From the NCBI GenBank assembly GCA_040143965.1, contig JASJQH010006908.1, forward strand, positions 1 through 43,341: DNA of 43,341 bases, written 5' to 3'. The notes under the pieces were generated by a model that was given only the letters and a program-made list of their open reading frames with translations, did not search any database and was not told where the DNA came from. Every line of letters begins with the position of its first letter. Position 1 is the stretch's first letter. The DNA is from Basidiobolus ranarum. Its lineage: Eukaryota > Basidiobolomycota > Basidiobolomycetes > Basidiobolales. Of the stretch, positions 11,001-21,886 are shown piece by piece. Both the position numbers and the translations under genes were made by a program.

Positions 11001-14000
11001 TGAGTAATAGCGCAATGTTCAGAGTGTTGATCCAGTTGATATGATGGAATTTCTTCCTCACATATCCGACACAGAATCATCTCTGCCGTGACTGGTGTAC
11101 TAGGGCTAGATTCATCAAAAGCTCCATCGTCAAGATTCAAGTTTTCTTTGGACAATCGGATTGAATTAGAGGGAGATATCGATTTACGAGATTGTTCACG
11201 ATCCAGTCGCGGTCGACATAAGGAATTTTCACCATGAGTGATGTTTAAGCCAGTTGGAGTATGAGGTGGAGTTTCAAGAGGAGTAGAAAATGTGTTGGTT
11301 CCACCAGACATGGTTAACTTGAGTGATTTAAAAAAATTCAGTACTTGTCTTCCACCCTGCTTCAATATTTTGATTAGTAGTTATAGGATATGAAGTATCA
11401 GGAAACAAAACGAACCTTTCGATGTTCCTTTGCTTTCACAGGAATTCGATCACTGTTTCCACGACGTAGCATCAATTCCTTTTCCAAATTTCGGTTAAGA
11501 AAAACCTGATCAATATCTGAACCTGTGCGCATATGAATAATGTTATCATCCATGACAGCACTGCGATGAAGGAGACTACTTGAGTGTGTTTGAACTGCTC
11601 CTTCAGAGACTCGTCTTTTCTCCAACAGCGGGGGAGAATGAGAATCTAAGATACGTGAAGTAACAATTGCTTTGGTCAAAGTTGGCTGTGGTCTAGGACT
11701 TTGAATAGGCGTTAAGACTGCTAGAGTAGGTGACGTTGCAAGTATGGATGCGGTAGTCCTGGGCATTTGGAGATTCTGGGTAGGATCATGTGGAAGGACT
11801 TGTGATTTGGGTTGTACGGGACTAGCTGGAATGGTATTGAGCACAGGAGGTGAAAACAAGGGTTGAGTCATTGTAAGCACTGGAGAGGTATCTTCTTGTG
11901 AGTATTCATTCCGTAATGGAGAAGTAGGACGAAATGGAGAGGCAAACTCAAGAATAGTGGGCGTTTCAACTCTAATCAAGTCACTAGTATCAAAAACTAC
12001 ACGCTCACTTTTAATCTTATGCTAAATTGAGGGGATTTTTGTTAGTTTCATTTTGGTTAGGTAATATTATCCGAGGTTTGCTTACTAAATCGCCTACTAA
12101 ACGAGCACAGGGAGCAAAGACCCACACAAGGCTCGACAAAAAATCTTCCACCTGAGCATTACCAACCGCCAAGGCTCTCTGTTCGTCTAACAGCTGTTGT
12201 AGATGGGCCATGATTTCTCCAGCCTTTCCTTCTTGATCTAAATCGTTAACAGTGACATCCAAGATCTGTCGGGCTAGAGATTCAATACGAGCCAATAGCA
12301 TCACATGGGAAGAATCTAATTCAATGATGATTAGTTTTTGACTGGGAATCATGAATACATACATATATCTAGTTAGCACTTACTTAAAACAGTCGGAGGC
12401 CAACTTTTTGGTCTCGAAAACTCCTTTGGTGGCTTGCTTAGTCGGGTGGAGTTTTTGGAGATGGTATCCAGGTGCACATGATCGATTGGTCTCATACCGA
12501 TTCCATCAGATATGTCTTCACATAGATTAACACTAACAGTCTCATCAAAGGTTTGATAGAGCTGATCCAAGAGCAGTCTGATTTGTAGATCCGCTTTGAC
12601 TTTAGCGATCTTTAACTCGTCATAAATACCTTGTTTGACTCGTGACGACGAAAATCTCTCATCAATCAATCCTAATGCAGAAAAGCTATCTTCCGGCGTT
12701 TTGGATATTGATTCGGTAATTAAGCTAGCTTTTCTAAAGCGATTTCCAGAGAAAATCGATGAGATATCTGATGAATTACTTTCACATTCATCGTCATCAA
12801 ATTCAGAATGAGTGGAGGAATCAGTACCAGGAGTCTCAGTAGCTACCTTCGACCCTTCGCCTGGAGATATTATATATCTATGACCTGGGGGTGAATGAGG
12901 TGAATTAGGTTGGGTGTTGAGATTGGTCTGAAAAATTATGGAGTAGTGTCTGGGGTAATAAAAGGGTAGATATATTCGTGGTATAAAAGGCCGGTCACTA
13001 TACCTTGATTAGTATCTTCTTCTGCATCGGAACCATGGATACTTAGAACGTTTCTGAGGGAAGAGGGTGTTGATGGGCGTTTAGCATGTGTCTTGGAAAA
13101 TACACTTGGTTCAGGAGTTTTATGAAGGCAGGTGGCACTGAACGGATCATCCATGGGATTTTTGACTTTCGGCACTGGAACAGGCTTAGAGGAAACAGAG
13201 GGTTTCAGGTCAGGCTCAAAGATGGATTTAAAAGATGAGGGAGAAACAAAAGGAGATACGGGGAGCTTTCCGGATCCAGAACTAGCGCAAGAAGATGTGG
13301 AATCTGTTAAAGAACAGGCCGATGATATGTTAGGTCCGTCTGAGGTATTCCTTGTGTAAAGATTTTCTAATGTCAGGTTCTTTCTATTTTTGGTAGAAGC
13401 TGGAATGATCTCAGAGTAAGTAGGCAATACCAAAGCACCTCCACCCAAGCTCATTAATGATTGTTTGGCGGTTGTTGACATAGCACACTTATACCTTTCA
13501 AGGTTATTTATCGATGAAGTGTCAACATTTGATGGTAAGCTAGCTGCATTCAACGCAGCTGTGAGAGTAGAGCTTCGTACTCTGCTTGATTTGGATATCA
13601 GTTTAGAAGACTTTCGAGTCAAATCACTCGGCATAAATTCCACCGTTTTGTGGGATAATTTTGAAGACTTTTGCGAGAGAGGGAGCGAGTTGGGATAAAT
13701 TTCGAAAAGGCTAGGAGTATTGAGTCGAATATTACTCATGTTAGCTTGGGTGTAAGGCTTACAAGTACTATAGGAAGTCCATCTCTGCACCGATTTGGAG
13801 CGTGGTCTGTTCTTCTTGTCGGTCATTTTATCTGGCAACAGATCTTTAGGAATGGAGGATATATTCGATGTTGTTTCTATTCTAAGCGGAAAATGCTTGG
13901 TGCTAATTTTATCGTTTGGGTTTTTTATGCATAGTTGGTTGTTGTGGTTAGAGGAAGAAGTTTCACTGGAACTCTCTTTCTTTTCAGTGTTTGGGAGGTT

Positions 14001-14117
14001 TTCTTCAATGGTAGCATTGAAAGGTAACCCACCAAAAATACCAGCTATACTATCTAAATATTTGGGAGTTGGCGCTGACTTAGAAAGCATAGTATCCTCC
14101 TTTTTATCCTGTATCAT
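8069..14117 (-). CDS. Rim15/Cek1-family AGC protein kinase (Greatwall-related)
   Basis: Seventeen phase-consistent exons, 1673 residues: 13004-14117, 12384-12884, 12086-12315, 11416-12021, 10916-11359, 10784-10845, 10580-10724, 10331-10523, 10139-10272, 9811-10074, 9558-9752, 9423-9491, 9147-9369, 8976-9089, 8818-8916, 8643-8753, 8069-8586. A CCHC-type finger ([15 protein letters not shown], about 913-933) is typical of the family. The kinase domain is about 1156-1472: [42 protein letters not shown]. About 60 extra residues lie between DFG and GTPDYLAPE, as in Greatwall, MAST and Rim15. The C-tail has FDAFMYKN, a hydrophobic-motif-like element. Rim15/Cek1 kinases act below TORC1/PKA on endosulfines to inhibit PP2A-B55 at entry to quiescence. 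No PAS domain or C-terminal receiver domain is visible. I start at ATG 14115-14117; an in-frame stop lies just upstream. Confidence 0.9.
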
Positions 14118-14689
14118 TGTCTTTTTGAGACGGTACAATCACTTTGTACCTTACAGAAGTTTTAACAACCAATAATCGGTGGAAGTTGTTTAGAAAAATA
14201 AACAGTTCAAAAGAGGAGCAGAAATAAATGGTATGGCTTTAACAAACCAAACAAATAAAAAGCCAGAGTTAAGTGAGTAAAATTTGCTAGTAAACCAGTT
14301 GCATTCGCTATGAATTGACAGTTCACTTGGTGGGCAAACTTGAGAAGAAAAGACAAGAGCCTAAGGCTATCTTTGGCGGAGTGTATGTGGGTGGGAAAAG
14401 ATGAGGATAATAGTGAGGTAGGTAGCTGTGCAGCAAAGCAAACTGGGCCGCATCTAAATGAACCATGTTGTTGAATAGCTGGATATTTTACTTGGTCCAG
14501 CCATGATCCTGTTGAGACTGAATAATCCAGGATAATTTAAATGGAGCAAGCAGAATAACGAAACCTCTTAATATAGAACTCTTAATTTCAATTAAATGAG
14601 TTTGTTAAGTATGAGTGGGGAAAGGGGGTAATGGAATACTAGACCATGGAAATACCATCAAGCCAAGTACGACCGCGATAAACCTGGCC
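14118..14689. other. Upstream region of the kinase gene
   Basis: No supported exon. It should hold the 5' UTR and promoter of the minus-strand kinase gene and the 3' flank of the weak locus to its right. Confidence 0.3.
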
Positions 14690-15109
14690 AAGAGGTTTTG
14701 TTGATAATATACACACCAGATCCTCATTGTAGGTTGCAGAATCACTTGGATCTATCAAGTGAATCCCGAATTCTCACATTCATATAACTCACCTGAGCAG
14801 TCCGTGACCACGTTTTGAAGTCAAATCGGAAATATTTGGATCTAGACATCTAAGTTGTGCGGAGTATACTCGTATATAGAGTAAGACGGTCAATCTCAAC
14901 TCACCTTCGATAGAGAGGCTCATCTGACAAACAATTGAGACAAACTTGATGATATCCTGTTGTGAATAAAGGGAGTTTGAAACATAAGGCGTTCACTTTT
15001 TACTCAATATATTTGGCTCCTCCTTACTTTATATGTGTTCCTTCTTTGAGTTTGAAATACCTCTGATTCGTTTAGCTATTCCAAAGGATACCATTGTTGT
15101 GGTGCTTAG
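14690..15109 (-). other. Possible small spliced gene, unidentified
   Basis: On the minus strand, an ATG at 15107-15109 opens MVSFGIAKRIR. After a possible intron with a CACAACAG acceptor comes a segment reading GYHQVCLNCLSDEPLYRR. Two strong GTGAGT donors follow (near 14904 and 14794), and the last open piece reads DLVCILSTKPLGQVYRG and ends in a stop. Splice signals are good, but no single combination keeps one frame throughout, and I recognise no family. It could be a small protein gene, a non-coding spliced transcript, or chance. Confidence 0.25.
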
Positions 15110-15396
15110 GGTTAACTTACTAAGGATTCTAACAACCAACATCATCAAAAATTAGAGTGCATTCAGTCATGTTGAAATAGCACGTGATCTGAGACTATTG
15201 GAGGAGAGAACTAATTAATATTCTGTTGTTTATGACGTATTATTTTGTAAGAACTAAGTACTGTGAATATTTGGCCTAGCTGCGACTGACAAAATTACCA
15301 ACGCTTGAAAAATCAGGTACACTCTTGCAGAAGTTGCTATATTGCTGAATCTAAAGAACCGAAAAATATACTTTTTACACGACTGAAGTAGATACG
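15110..15396. promoter_or_regulatory. Spacer upstream of the Ubp2-like gene
   Basis: Short spacer between the weak minus-strand locus and the Ubp2-like gene. No distinctive motif seen. Confidence 0.3.
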
Positions 15397-18300
15397 ATGG
15401 ATGGTAAAAGATCTTTTTTGTTTTGGTTGGAGTTCGACTTTTTATGATAATATTCCACCCATTTATACTGTACCTAACTCGAAGTTATTTGAGTAGATAG
15501 CCTCCTAAGGACATACTCGATCCCAGGGAAAACTGCACCTCTGACATTAAATCTGCTGCAGCATTTTCGTGTAGGTAATACGCCACACAGTCACTTCTTG
15601 GTTTCAACTCCAAAGCCAGAGGTTTTCATTTGCAAAATATGTTACCGTTCATTCTCTACAGCCTCTCGAGGAAAAACTGTCTGCCCCATTGGGCCTGAGC
15701 ATCATCTACACACATGTGAGGAAAACATGCAATATTACATCAAATGTTGTCAATGCGACCATGTTGTTGAGATAAATGTAGAAGAGCCAGTTGTCCCAGT
15801 ATCGACTTTGCGACTTCTTCAAAAAAACCGGCCAGATGCTTCTAATTTCGTCTCTTGCCTAGAAACTTTCGCGACTTATGTGAATAATTTACTTACGGGT
15901 AACTCACGTACTATCAACGTTGAAAATGAGGCTTTTAAAAAAAGGATCAAACTTGACGAGGCTAGGTAGCTAATGATATAGAATTCTTCCTAGAAACTTA
16001 TAGATAATGAAATTTACTTTTGTATTCAGTCACAAACTCTTTCAGGATCTTGGATTCGAGCTATACGAAGGACATTTTCGCCCTCCATCTATAGAAACAA
16101 CGAAGATTAATTTGGTTCTTGCTGAATACGAACTTCATATCTTTAGCTTAAATGTGCGGGAAACTACTGGTAAGTAAACATGCTTTCATTCTTCCTGGCT
16201 ATGGCACTAAAAGTCAACTACTTGTTAGGCCTTCCTATACAAGAGAAATACCGCATTTATTCAGATGCTACCTCCAAGATATTCGAGATCCTAGGATTCA
16301 AAAGTAAATATATGCACCATATTACATTCTACAATGGCTCCTTATCAACCACTACTGTATATAGATCAGTCTTCAAAACCGCCACAAGATCATACTATAT
16401 ACTACGAACTGCTTGGAGTCCACTAGTAAGTCTTGCTCGCTTCATGTTTTGGATTTCAAAGGCTAAATATGTGATACTTTAGTAATGCAGCAGACTCCGT
16501 TGTTGAGTGGGCTTATAACAAGGCAATTGAGCATGACCCTTCATCTACTCCTGAGTTTTTGGACGCTTTGTTGAATGCAGCACAAACACGAAAAAGTGAT
16601 GAACTTTCACAAGCAGTCCAAATGGAGAGGTCCCAAGGTATGGTCCTAACTACAATCCACTTGACGTAATTCTTACACTGTGTTTGACGCGCTATAGGCC
16701 GGTACAGTGAATCTGATCTTCGAACTGCATATGCTCATTTCGAAGCTCAAGACCATAGTATTCCTGACGAAGATTTGATTGCAGTGTATCATATCCATGT
16801 TAGTATTATCTATACGGCCGTATACTCTGTTGATTGCGTAATAAACATTAAATATTCTTTAGCTCTCAGAACGTCCTGACAAAGTGGAGGAGCACCGAGA
16901 AGCATTGCGTCTTATAGGTCAAGCTCGTATGAGTGATCGAATTTCTCAGTTCTTGAGCACTGGCAAAAAAGACTGGATGGAAGGTATTGGAAACGCATCA
17001 ATCGCAATTCTAGTTTAAACCTAACCTTGCTTGCCATGACGTCTAGATTGCGTATATGAGACCTTCATTGATAATACGTTAGTAATCTCCTGCTATTTAG
17101 TCTACCTCCAAATCGTAACTAATCCATTGAATTTAGTCCCGTTGGGTTGGATAATATTGGAAACACTTGTTATTTGAATTCATTGCTTCAGGTAGCTAAT
17201 TATAGAGTGTATTGCCACCTCCTCGAACCTCTGCTTATTCTCTCTTAGTATTATTTCAGTATTCGGGATCTTCGAAATGCAGTAGTTTATTCAGGAGAAT
17301 TCTCTTTAGACAAAAGCAAACAAGACGGAAAGGTCATCACATCGCAAGACATTGAAAACGCACAGCAATGTAAGTCATTATAACTAGTTCTCTGGAATTG
17401 GAACTTTCATTTATACTTTTTCATGTCAGTCGTCAAACTGTTACGAGACCTATTCACTATCCTCTTAAATACTTCTGAAAGAAGTGTGGCTCCTACACTG
17501 GAACTCGCTCAAATTACTTTAACACACGGTCAAACGAAACCAAAAGAAGCATCAATAGTTGATTCCATTGGTCCACTCACTCGTGAGGAAAGCCAGCCAA
17601 CAGAAGTCGATTCAGACAGTAGAATGGAACAGGACAACGTCGAACCTTCGACTCCTCAAGATTTGAATTATGTCAGTAAAGCCACCGATCACCAAGATAC
17701 GGTCGAGATTTTTGAGAATCAGAATGCAGCCGAGATCTCTGATAATCAAGAAATGATTGAAATCTCTGAGAACCAGAATTTATTGAACATAGCCAATGAT
17801 CAAAAAACCCTGGAGAACGAAGCAATAATCGATCATAATGCAAAGAATGAGAGTAACCTTTCTGTACCGTACTATACACCCCCCTCTTTACCTCCTCGCC
17901 CGAAAGCAGAAACCCTTTCTAATGAGCTAGGATACCAACAAGATGTTACTGAATGCATGGATAACGTAATGTATTTACTTGATATTGCTCTTTCCGAGAA
18001 CAATGCTGACGGAGATGGGAGTCTGGTTAGACAGCTATTCTTCGGTAAAACAGAGCAAACCTTAAGCTATGTTGATTCATCAACAGGTGATAAAATAATC
18101 ACTAAAAAAGAAGAGGACTTTAGTCACCTGATCGTTGACATCGCTCAGGGCCGAGATTTATATGATGGATTGGATGAGTATTTTGACAACTCCAAGGTTT
18201 CTTTCAACAATACAGAAGCAGAACGAGAAGTGACCATCACTAAGCTTCCACCTTTTCTTCAAATTCAAGTCCAACGAGTTCAATTCGATCGTACCACCTC

Positions 18301-19028
18301 TAATGTCTTCAAATCAAATGCTTATCTTCATTTTGAAAAGAAGATATACATGGATCGATACCTAGCCAAGAATTCCGAGTGTCTTGACGTGCTGAAGCAA
18401 GCTTCTCGAGCTCTTAAAGCCGAGATAACCCAACATCAAGAAACAATCAATCACTACGTTAAGAATTCTGATTATCCCGTACCCATTGCTGATATGCTGG
18501 AAATTACCGCCTCTTTTTTGAAGAATGAGCAGAGTTACTCTATGGATGTTGACGGACCAAATGGCCATGAATCAAACTCCATATCAAGCGAGCAAATGGA
18601 GACTGTCACTGAGGTGTTGACGAAGGCTGCGCAGAATGCTAAAGATCAGGTTGCCAATGCTGAGAGTAAAATCAAGGAATTGGAGGGTGAATCGCAACTT
18701 CTATTTGAAGATCTTCAAGAAGACGAATATGTTCTTCATGCTGTCTTCATTCACCAAGGAGAAGCAACTTACGGTCACTATTGGATCTATATATATGACT
18801 TTACTGACGACAAATGGTATAAATACAATGATGCAAACGTCACTGAGGTCAGTGTGTCTTTTTCTTTATGAATCACTACATTCCCTAATACCCTTTATTT
18901 GAATGGTTTAGGTGGCTGAGTCTGAGGTGCTTGCCGATACGACCAACTCTACTGCTAACCCTTATTGTATTGTGTATGTTAAAGCTGAAAATGCCCAACA
19001 ACTAGTTGACACAGTAACCAGAAAATGA
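15397..19028 (+). CDS. Ubp2-like ubiquitin carboxyl-terminal hydrolase (USP family)
   Basis: Thirteen phase-consistent exons, 946 residues: 15397-15403 (tentative 7-nt first coding exon), 15527-15965, 16030-16169, 16229-16303, 16365-16425, 16483-16637, 16698-16798, 16863-16983, 17047-17077, 17137-17191, 17249-17369, 17430-18847, 18912-19028. The USP Cys box is GLDNIGNTCYLNSLLQ with Cys388. The QQD box is QQDVTE near 605, and the His box is ATYGHYWIYIYDFTDDKWY with His about 885. The pre-catalytic part has YYELLGVHYNAADSVVEWAY, a Ubp2 hallmark. Yeast Ubp2 trims K63-linked ubiquitin and works with Rsp5. An N-terminal Cys/His cluster (C38, C41, C55, H61, H62, H64, C66, C76, C77, C79) may bind zinc. 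An acidic insert between the Cys and QQD boxes carries 9-residue repeats. The start is the least certain part: no ATG exists in frame within exon 2. Confidence 0.9.
17699..17806 (+). repeat. Four 27-nt (9-residue) degenerate repeats in the Ubp2-like gene
   Basis: Coding tandem repeat with units TVEIFENQN, AAEISDNQE, MIEISENQN and LLNIANDQK. It lies in the disordered acidic insert between the catalytic Cys and QQD boxes. Confidence 0.85.
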
Positions 19029-19221
19029 ATTGCCCATTGTACATAAATGGCTCAAAGGTAGAAAGTAACGTGATGTGATTTTTATAAAAGCAACTCTGTT
19101 GATCCATCAATAGACCAGCTCTTTGATCAACAATTAAAATCTAATAATCCTTATGTTAAAGAAGGTCGAAGATAGGCTAGGTATAACATGCACATCTAAT
19201 CGAATAAAGACTACCCTTGAC

Positions 19222-20650
19222 TCAATGTAATAATTCTACGCGTACGCGCGTGGAGTTGGCCACATCTATAGCAGAAACGGGGAAATCATGAATCACCGTA
19301 GTGTTTGAGCATTGATCTACCATGCAATTGTGTTAGCTTGTCGTATCCCACTAGTAACTGATGTCAATGCTTACCGATATTTATCTCCGTAACCTTCTCC
19401 TTAACATAAATGGTACAGTTGTTGCAATTGCGTGCGTAAACGATGTGATTGAATCGAGTGTTATCAATAGTCAGATTCTCATCTCTATAGTTCTCCTATG
19501 ATCATATTAGTATTAATTTAAAGAGTTGGTGTCGTTCTTACTTACAATAAACCATTTATTCTTAATCAGCGAAAACACCGGTTCTTTGACTTCTTCTATC
19601 TCTACTAATGAATAGATGATTGGTAATTTGAAGATAGAATTTGCTTGTATATTTGATAACTACCTGGAGTCATTTCTATAACCATGGTATCGATCTGCGA
19701 GTCCTCTGTCTTTGGTAGCTTTGATGGAGAATGTTGAGCATTAGAGGAAGCACTACGCTTCACTGAAGAAGCTTGGGTTTCGGCTAGCTCTATTGGCTGT
19801 AGAGAATTCAATGTCAAGTTTAATAGGTATTGTTGTACTCCAAGAAATTACTTACTTTGGCATCCCAAGCTAAGCCAGTGGTATGGTACTCTTTGACATA
19901 TTTATGTAACTCGGAGAGCAATTCCACAAAACTATTGGCCCATTCAACATGGCTTCTATCACTATTTCAAACAAGTATTAAACCAAGAAAATCAATCAAC
20001 TTAAATTCTCATTAGGATGTTACCTTTCTTTGTATTCTCTAATGACTCGATTTGCGTAAAACCGAGAACTATCTTTCATGCCCTCAAGAAACGGACAAGG
20101 AGTGGGTTCCTTCCGGTCAATATTAATATATAACACTTTTCAAAGCAGGAACTTGTAGGTGACTTACAATTAATACCCAACCTAGAGCAGGAATACCCTC
20201 ACTAACAGTAGAAAGATGATTGAAATGCTTGGAACCTCTATTTTCTTCACGATATTCACACGCTATCTCTAACGCTTTTTTTACCGGTTCTAAATATTCC
20301 AGGAACTCTGGAGAGGTAAAAGAAACCCTTTTATTTTCTATGGCAAATAGAATTAGGGCTTTTTGTGCTTGGAAGGCCTTTTGAACTTCAAGACTCTAAA
20401 TGAAAAATAAGTATACATCAACACTATCAAAATTCCATAGAAGACTTACTTGCTCAACAACAATGGAAGAAATATTTTGCGAATTGGTCAAAAATCTTTG
20501 AAGTGCACCATTTTGAATATCTTCATATGCGGTAATGATACCACATGATGTCGATACTTCCTTCCGGTTGGTTCCGTAGGAACGCTCAAGTCGAGTAGCT
20601 GTGGCTTCAATACGTTCCACTAAAGAAAATAAATGTGAAAGCTCGGACAT
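19222..20650 (-). CDS. Cyclase-associated protein (CAP/Srv2) with shortened C-terminal domain
   Basis: Eight phase-consistent exons, 342 residues: 20450-20650, 20168-20395, 20024-20109, 19856-19961, 19664-19796, 19546-19604, 19375-19495, 19222-19316. The N-terminal helical domain is clear: MSELSHLFSLVERIEATATR, a helix with FQAQKAL, GWVLIEPTPCPFLEGMKDS and RFYANRVIREYKE. The linker lacks the proline-rich motifs and WH2 domain found in most CAPs. A CARP beta-helix domain begins at KNKWFIENYRDENLTIDNT and continues through CNNCTIYVKEKVTEINI, but the protein stops after about 90 of the usual 155 or so residues. The missing part includes the C-terminal beta-helix turns and the dimerising tail. 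CAP recycles cofilin-actin complexes and, in fungi, binds adenylate cyclase. The gene is convergent with the Ubp2-like gene, 193 bases apart. I found no continuing exon in that gap. Confidence 0.85.
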
Positions 20651-21050
20651 ACGAATTTTGAACAGCTGAAAAGAAGCTATCGAAAGTGATTCATATAGGT
20701 AGTATAAATACAAGTCACATCTCATGTTTTGAGTGAATATTTCAAGAACAACATTATGCTTTCATAAAATCATGGGATAAGACTGAAAAGGAAATCGGTA
20801 ATCATTAATATTTATTCAATGATAATTGAATTTTAACGTTTCCAGGGTGACAACATGGATTTACCCCGGACATTGCGGAAATTGAGTGAATAAGAGCTGG
20901 AGATGTTAGTTACTCGAATCTTCCCTTCGAATTTTCGTTCATATCATACCTGTACGTTTGCTTTTTATTTCATCGATTTATGGAGTTATTCCATCCATCT
21001 TAAATTTTCCATGTATTCATGAATTACGTTCAATTTTTAGATTTGACGCT
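20651..21050. promoter_or_regulatory. Divergent CAP / eS12 promoter region with a likely 5' UTR intron of eS12
   Basis: Shared upstream region of two divergent genes. A strong donor GTACGT at 20952 and an acceptor TTTTTAG ending at 21040 suggest an 89-nt intron in the eS12 5' UTR, ending 10 bases before its ATG. Confidence 0.5.
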
Positions 21051-21482
21051 ATGTCCGCCGAAGAAGCTGTTGCTCCCCAAGAAGTTGAGGTTGTTGCTGA
21101 GGCTGCTCCCCGTGGTCAAATGACCGTTGAGGAAGCCCTTCAAGAAGTCCTTAAGAAGGCCCTCGTTCATGACGGTCTTGCCCGTGGTTTGAGAGAGTGC
21201 GCCAAGGCTCTTGACAAGCGTCAAGCTCACTTGTGTGTCCTTGTTGAAACTTGCACTGAGAAGGAATACATTAGACTTGTTGAAGCTCTCTGTGCTGAAC
21301 ACAACATCAACCTTATCAAGGTTTCCGACGCCAAGAAGCTTGGTGAATGGGCTGGTCTTTGCAAGATCGACCGTGAGGGTAGCGCCCGTAAGGTTGTTGG
21401 TTGCTCTTGCGTCGTAGTCAAGGATTACGGAGAGGAATCTGAGGCTCTTAATGTCCTCCTTGAATACTTCAAATCCCATTAA
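21051..21482 (+). CDS. RPS12: 40S ribosomal protein eS12 (S12)
   Basis: Single coding exon, 143 residues, the usual length. The family pattern is complete: [96 protein letters not shown], and an acidic-aromatic tail LLEYFKSH. eS12 is an L7Ae-fold protein in the beak of the small subunit. Codon use is strongly biased to C-ending codons, as expected for a highly expressed gene. Introns appear to flank the CDS in both UTRs. The start follows the 5' UTR acceptor; the in-frame upstream frame to 20958 is intronic. Confidence 0.97.
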   Translation: MSAEEAVAPQEVEVVAEAAPRGQMTVEEALQEVLKKALVHDGLARGLRECAKALDKRQAHLCVLVETCTEKEYIRLVEALCAEHNINLIKVSDAKKLGEWAGLCKIDREGSARKVVGCSCVVVKDYGEESEALNVLLEYFKSH

Positions 21483-21506
21483 GTTGCAACGACTGCGATT
21501 AAAATG

Positions 21507-21599
21507 TAAGTACTTCAGCCTAGGTGGTCAGTAACCCTGCACTACTGCATACCAATCTACTGCATACCAATCCTCTTACTGATTAATGCTTTCATTTAG
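21507..21599 (+). other. Probable intron in the eS12 3' UTR
   Basis: Starts 24 bases after the stop with GTAAGT and ends with TTTCATTTAG, with an ACTGAT branch-like site about 20 bases before the end. It contains two perfect 15-nt tandem copies at 21542-21571. No snoRNA C/D or H/ACA boxes could be recognised. Confidence 0.6.
21542..21571. repeat. Perfect 15-nt tandem duplication
   Basis: CTACTGCATACCAAT occurs twice in a row inside the putative eS12 3' UTR intron. Confidence 0.95.
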
Positions 21600-21664
21600 A
21601 AGATCAGCAACTGCCATTTGAAATATTAATAAACTCTTAAAACATATCAACCGTTGTCGTCATT

Positions 21665-21886
21665 TTATTGTCTCCATGCACTCCAATGTATTTGATTAAT
21701 TGTGATACTGGTTCCAACAACACCAACCCCAACATGCTCCATCCGATATAGTCCAAACCAGTTTGGATGTTCGGTGTGCTTAGAGTCTGAATTAGGATAA
21801 GGTGCATTTAAATGCCCTCTCAAAATGGATCTAGCCAATCCATGAGCACTAGTATTACCGCTATGGCTGCCATACCTACTTGCCAT
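21665..21886 (-). CDS. Hypothetical 73-residue protein
   Basis: Open frame with a true ATG at 21884-21886, no intron needed, convergent with eS12. The protein begins MASRYGSHSGNTSAHGLARS and ends GVVGTSITINQIHWSAWRQ. Composition is ordinary for a real small protein (two His-rich patches, three Trp, one glycine-rich stretch), and there is no clear signal peptide or membrane helix. I do not recognise a family. It could be a small mitochondrial-type protein or a chance frame. Confidence 0.4.
   Translation of the reverse strand: MASRYGSHSGNTSAHGLARSILRGHLNAPYPNSDSKHTEHPNWFGLYRMEHVGVGVVGTSITINQIHWSAWRQ

Noticed and set aside
13132-14175. Plus-strand frames opposite the first kinase exon
   Set aside because: They are antisense shadows of a long Ser-rich exon that continues in phase into the kinase gene.
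20958-21050. N-terminal extension of eS12
   Set aside because: In frame but lies in a probable 5' UTR intron; eS12 proteins start at the MSAEEA-type N-terminus.
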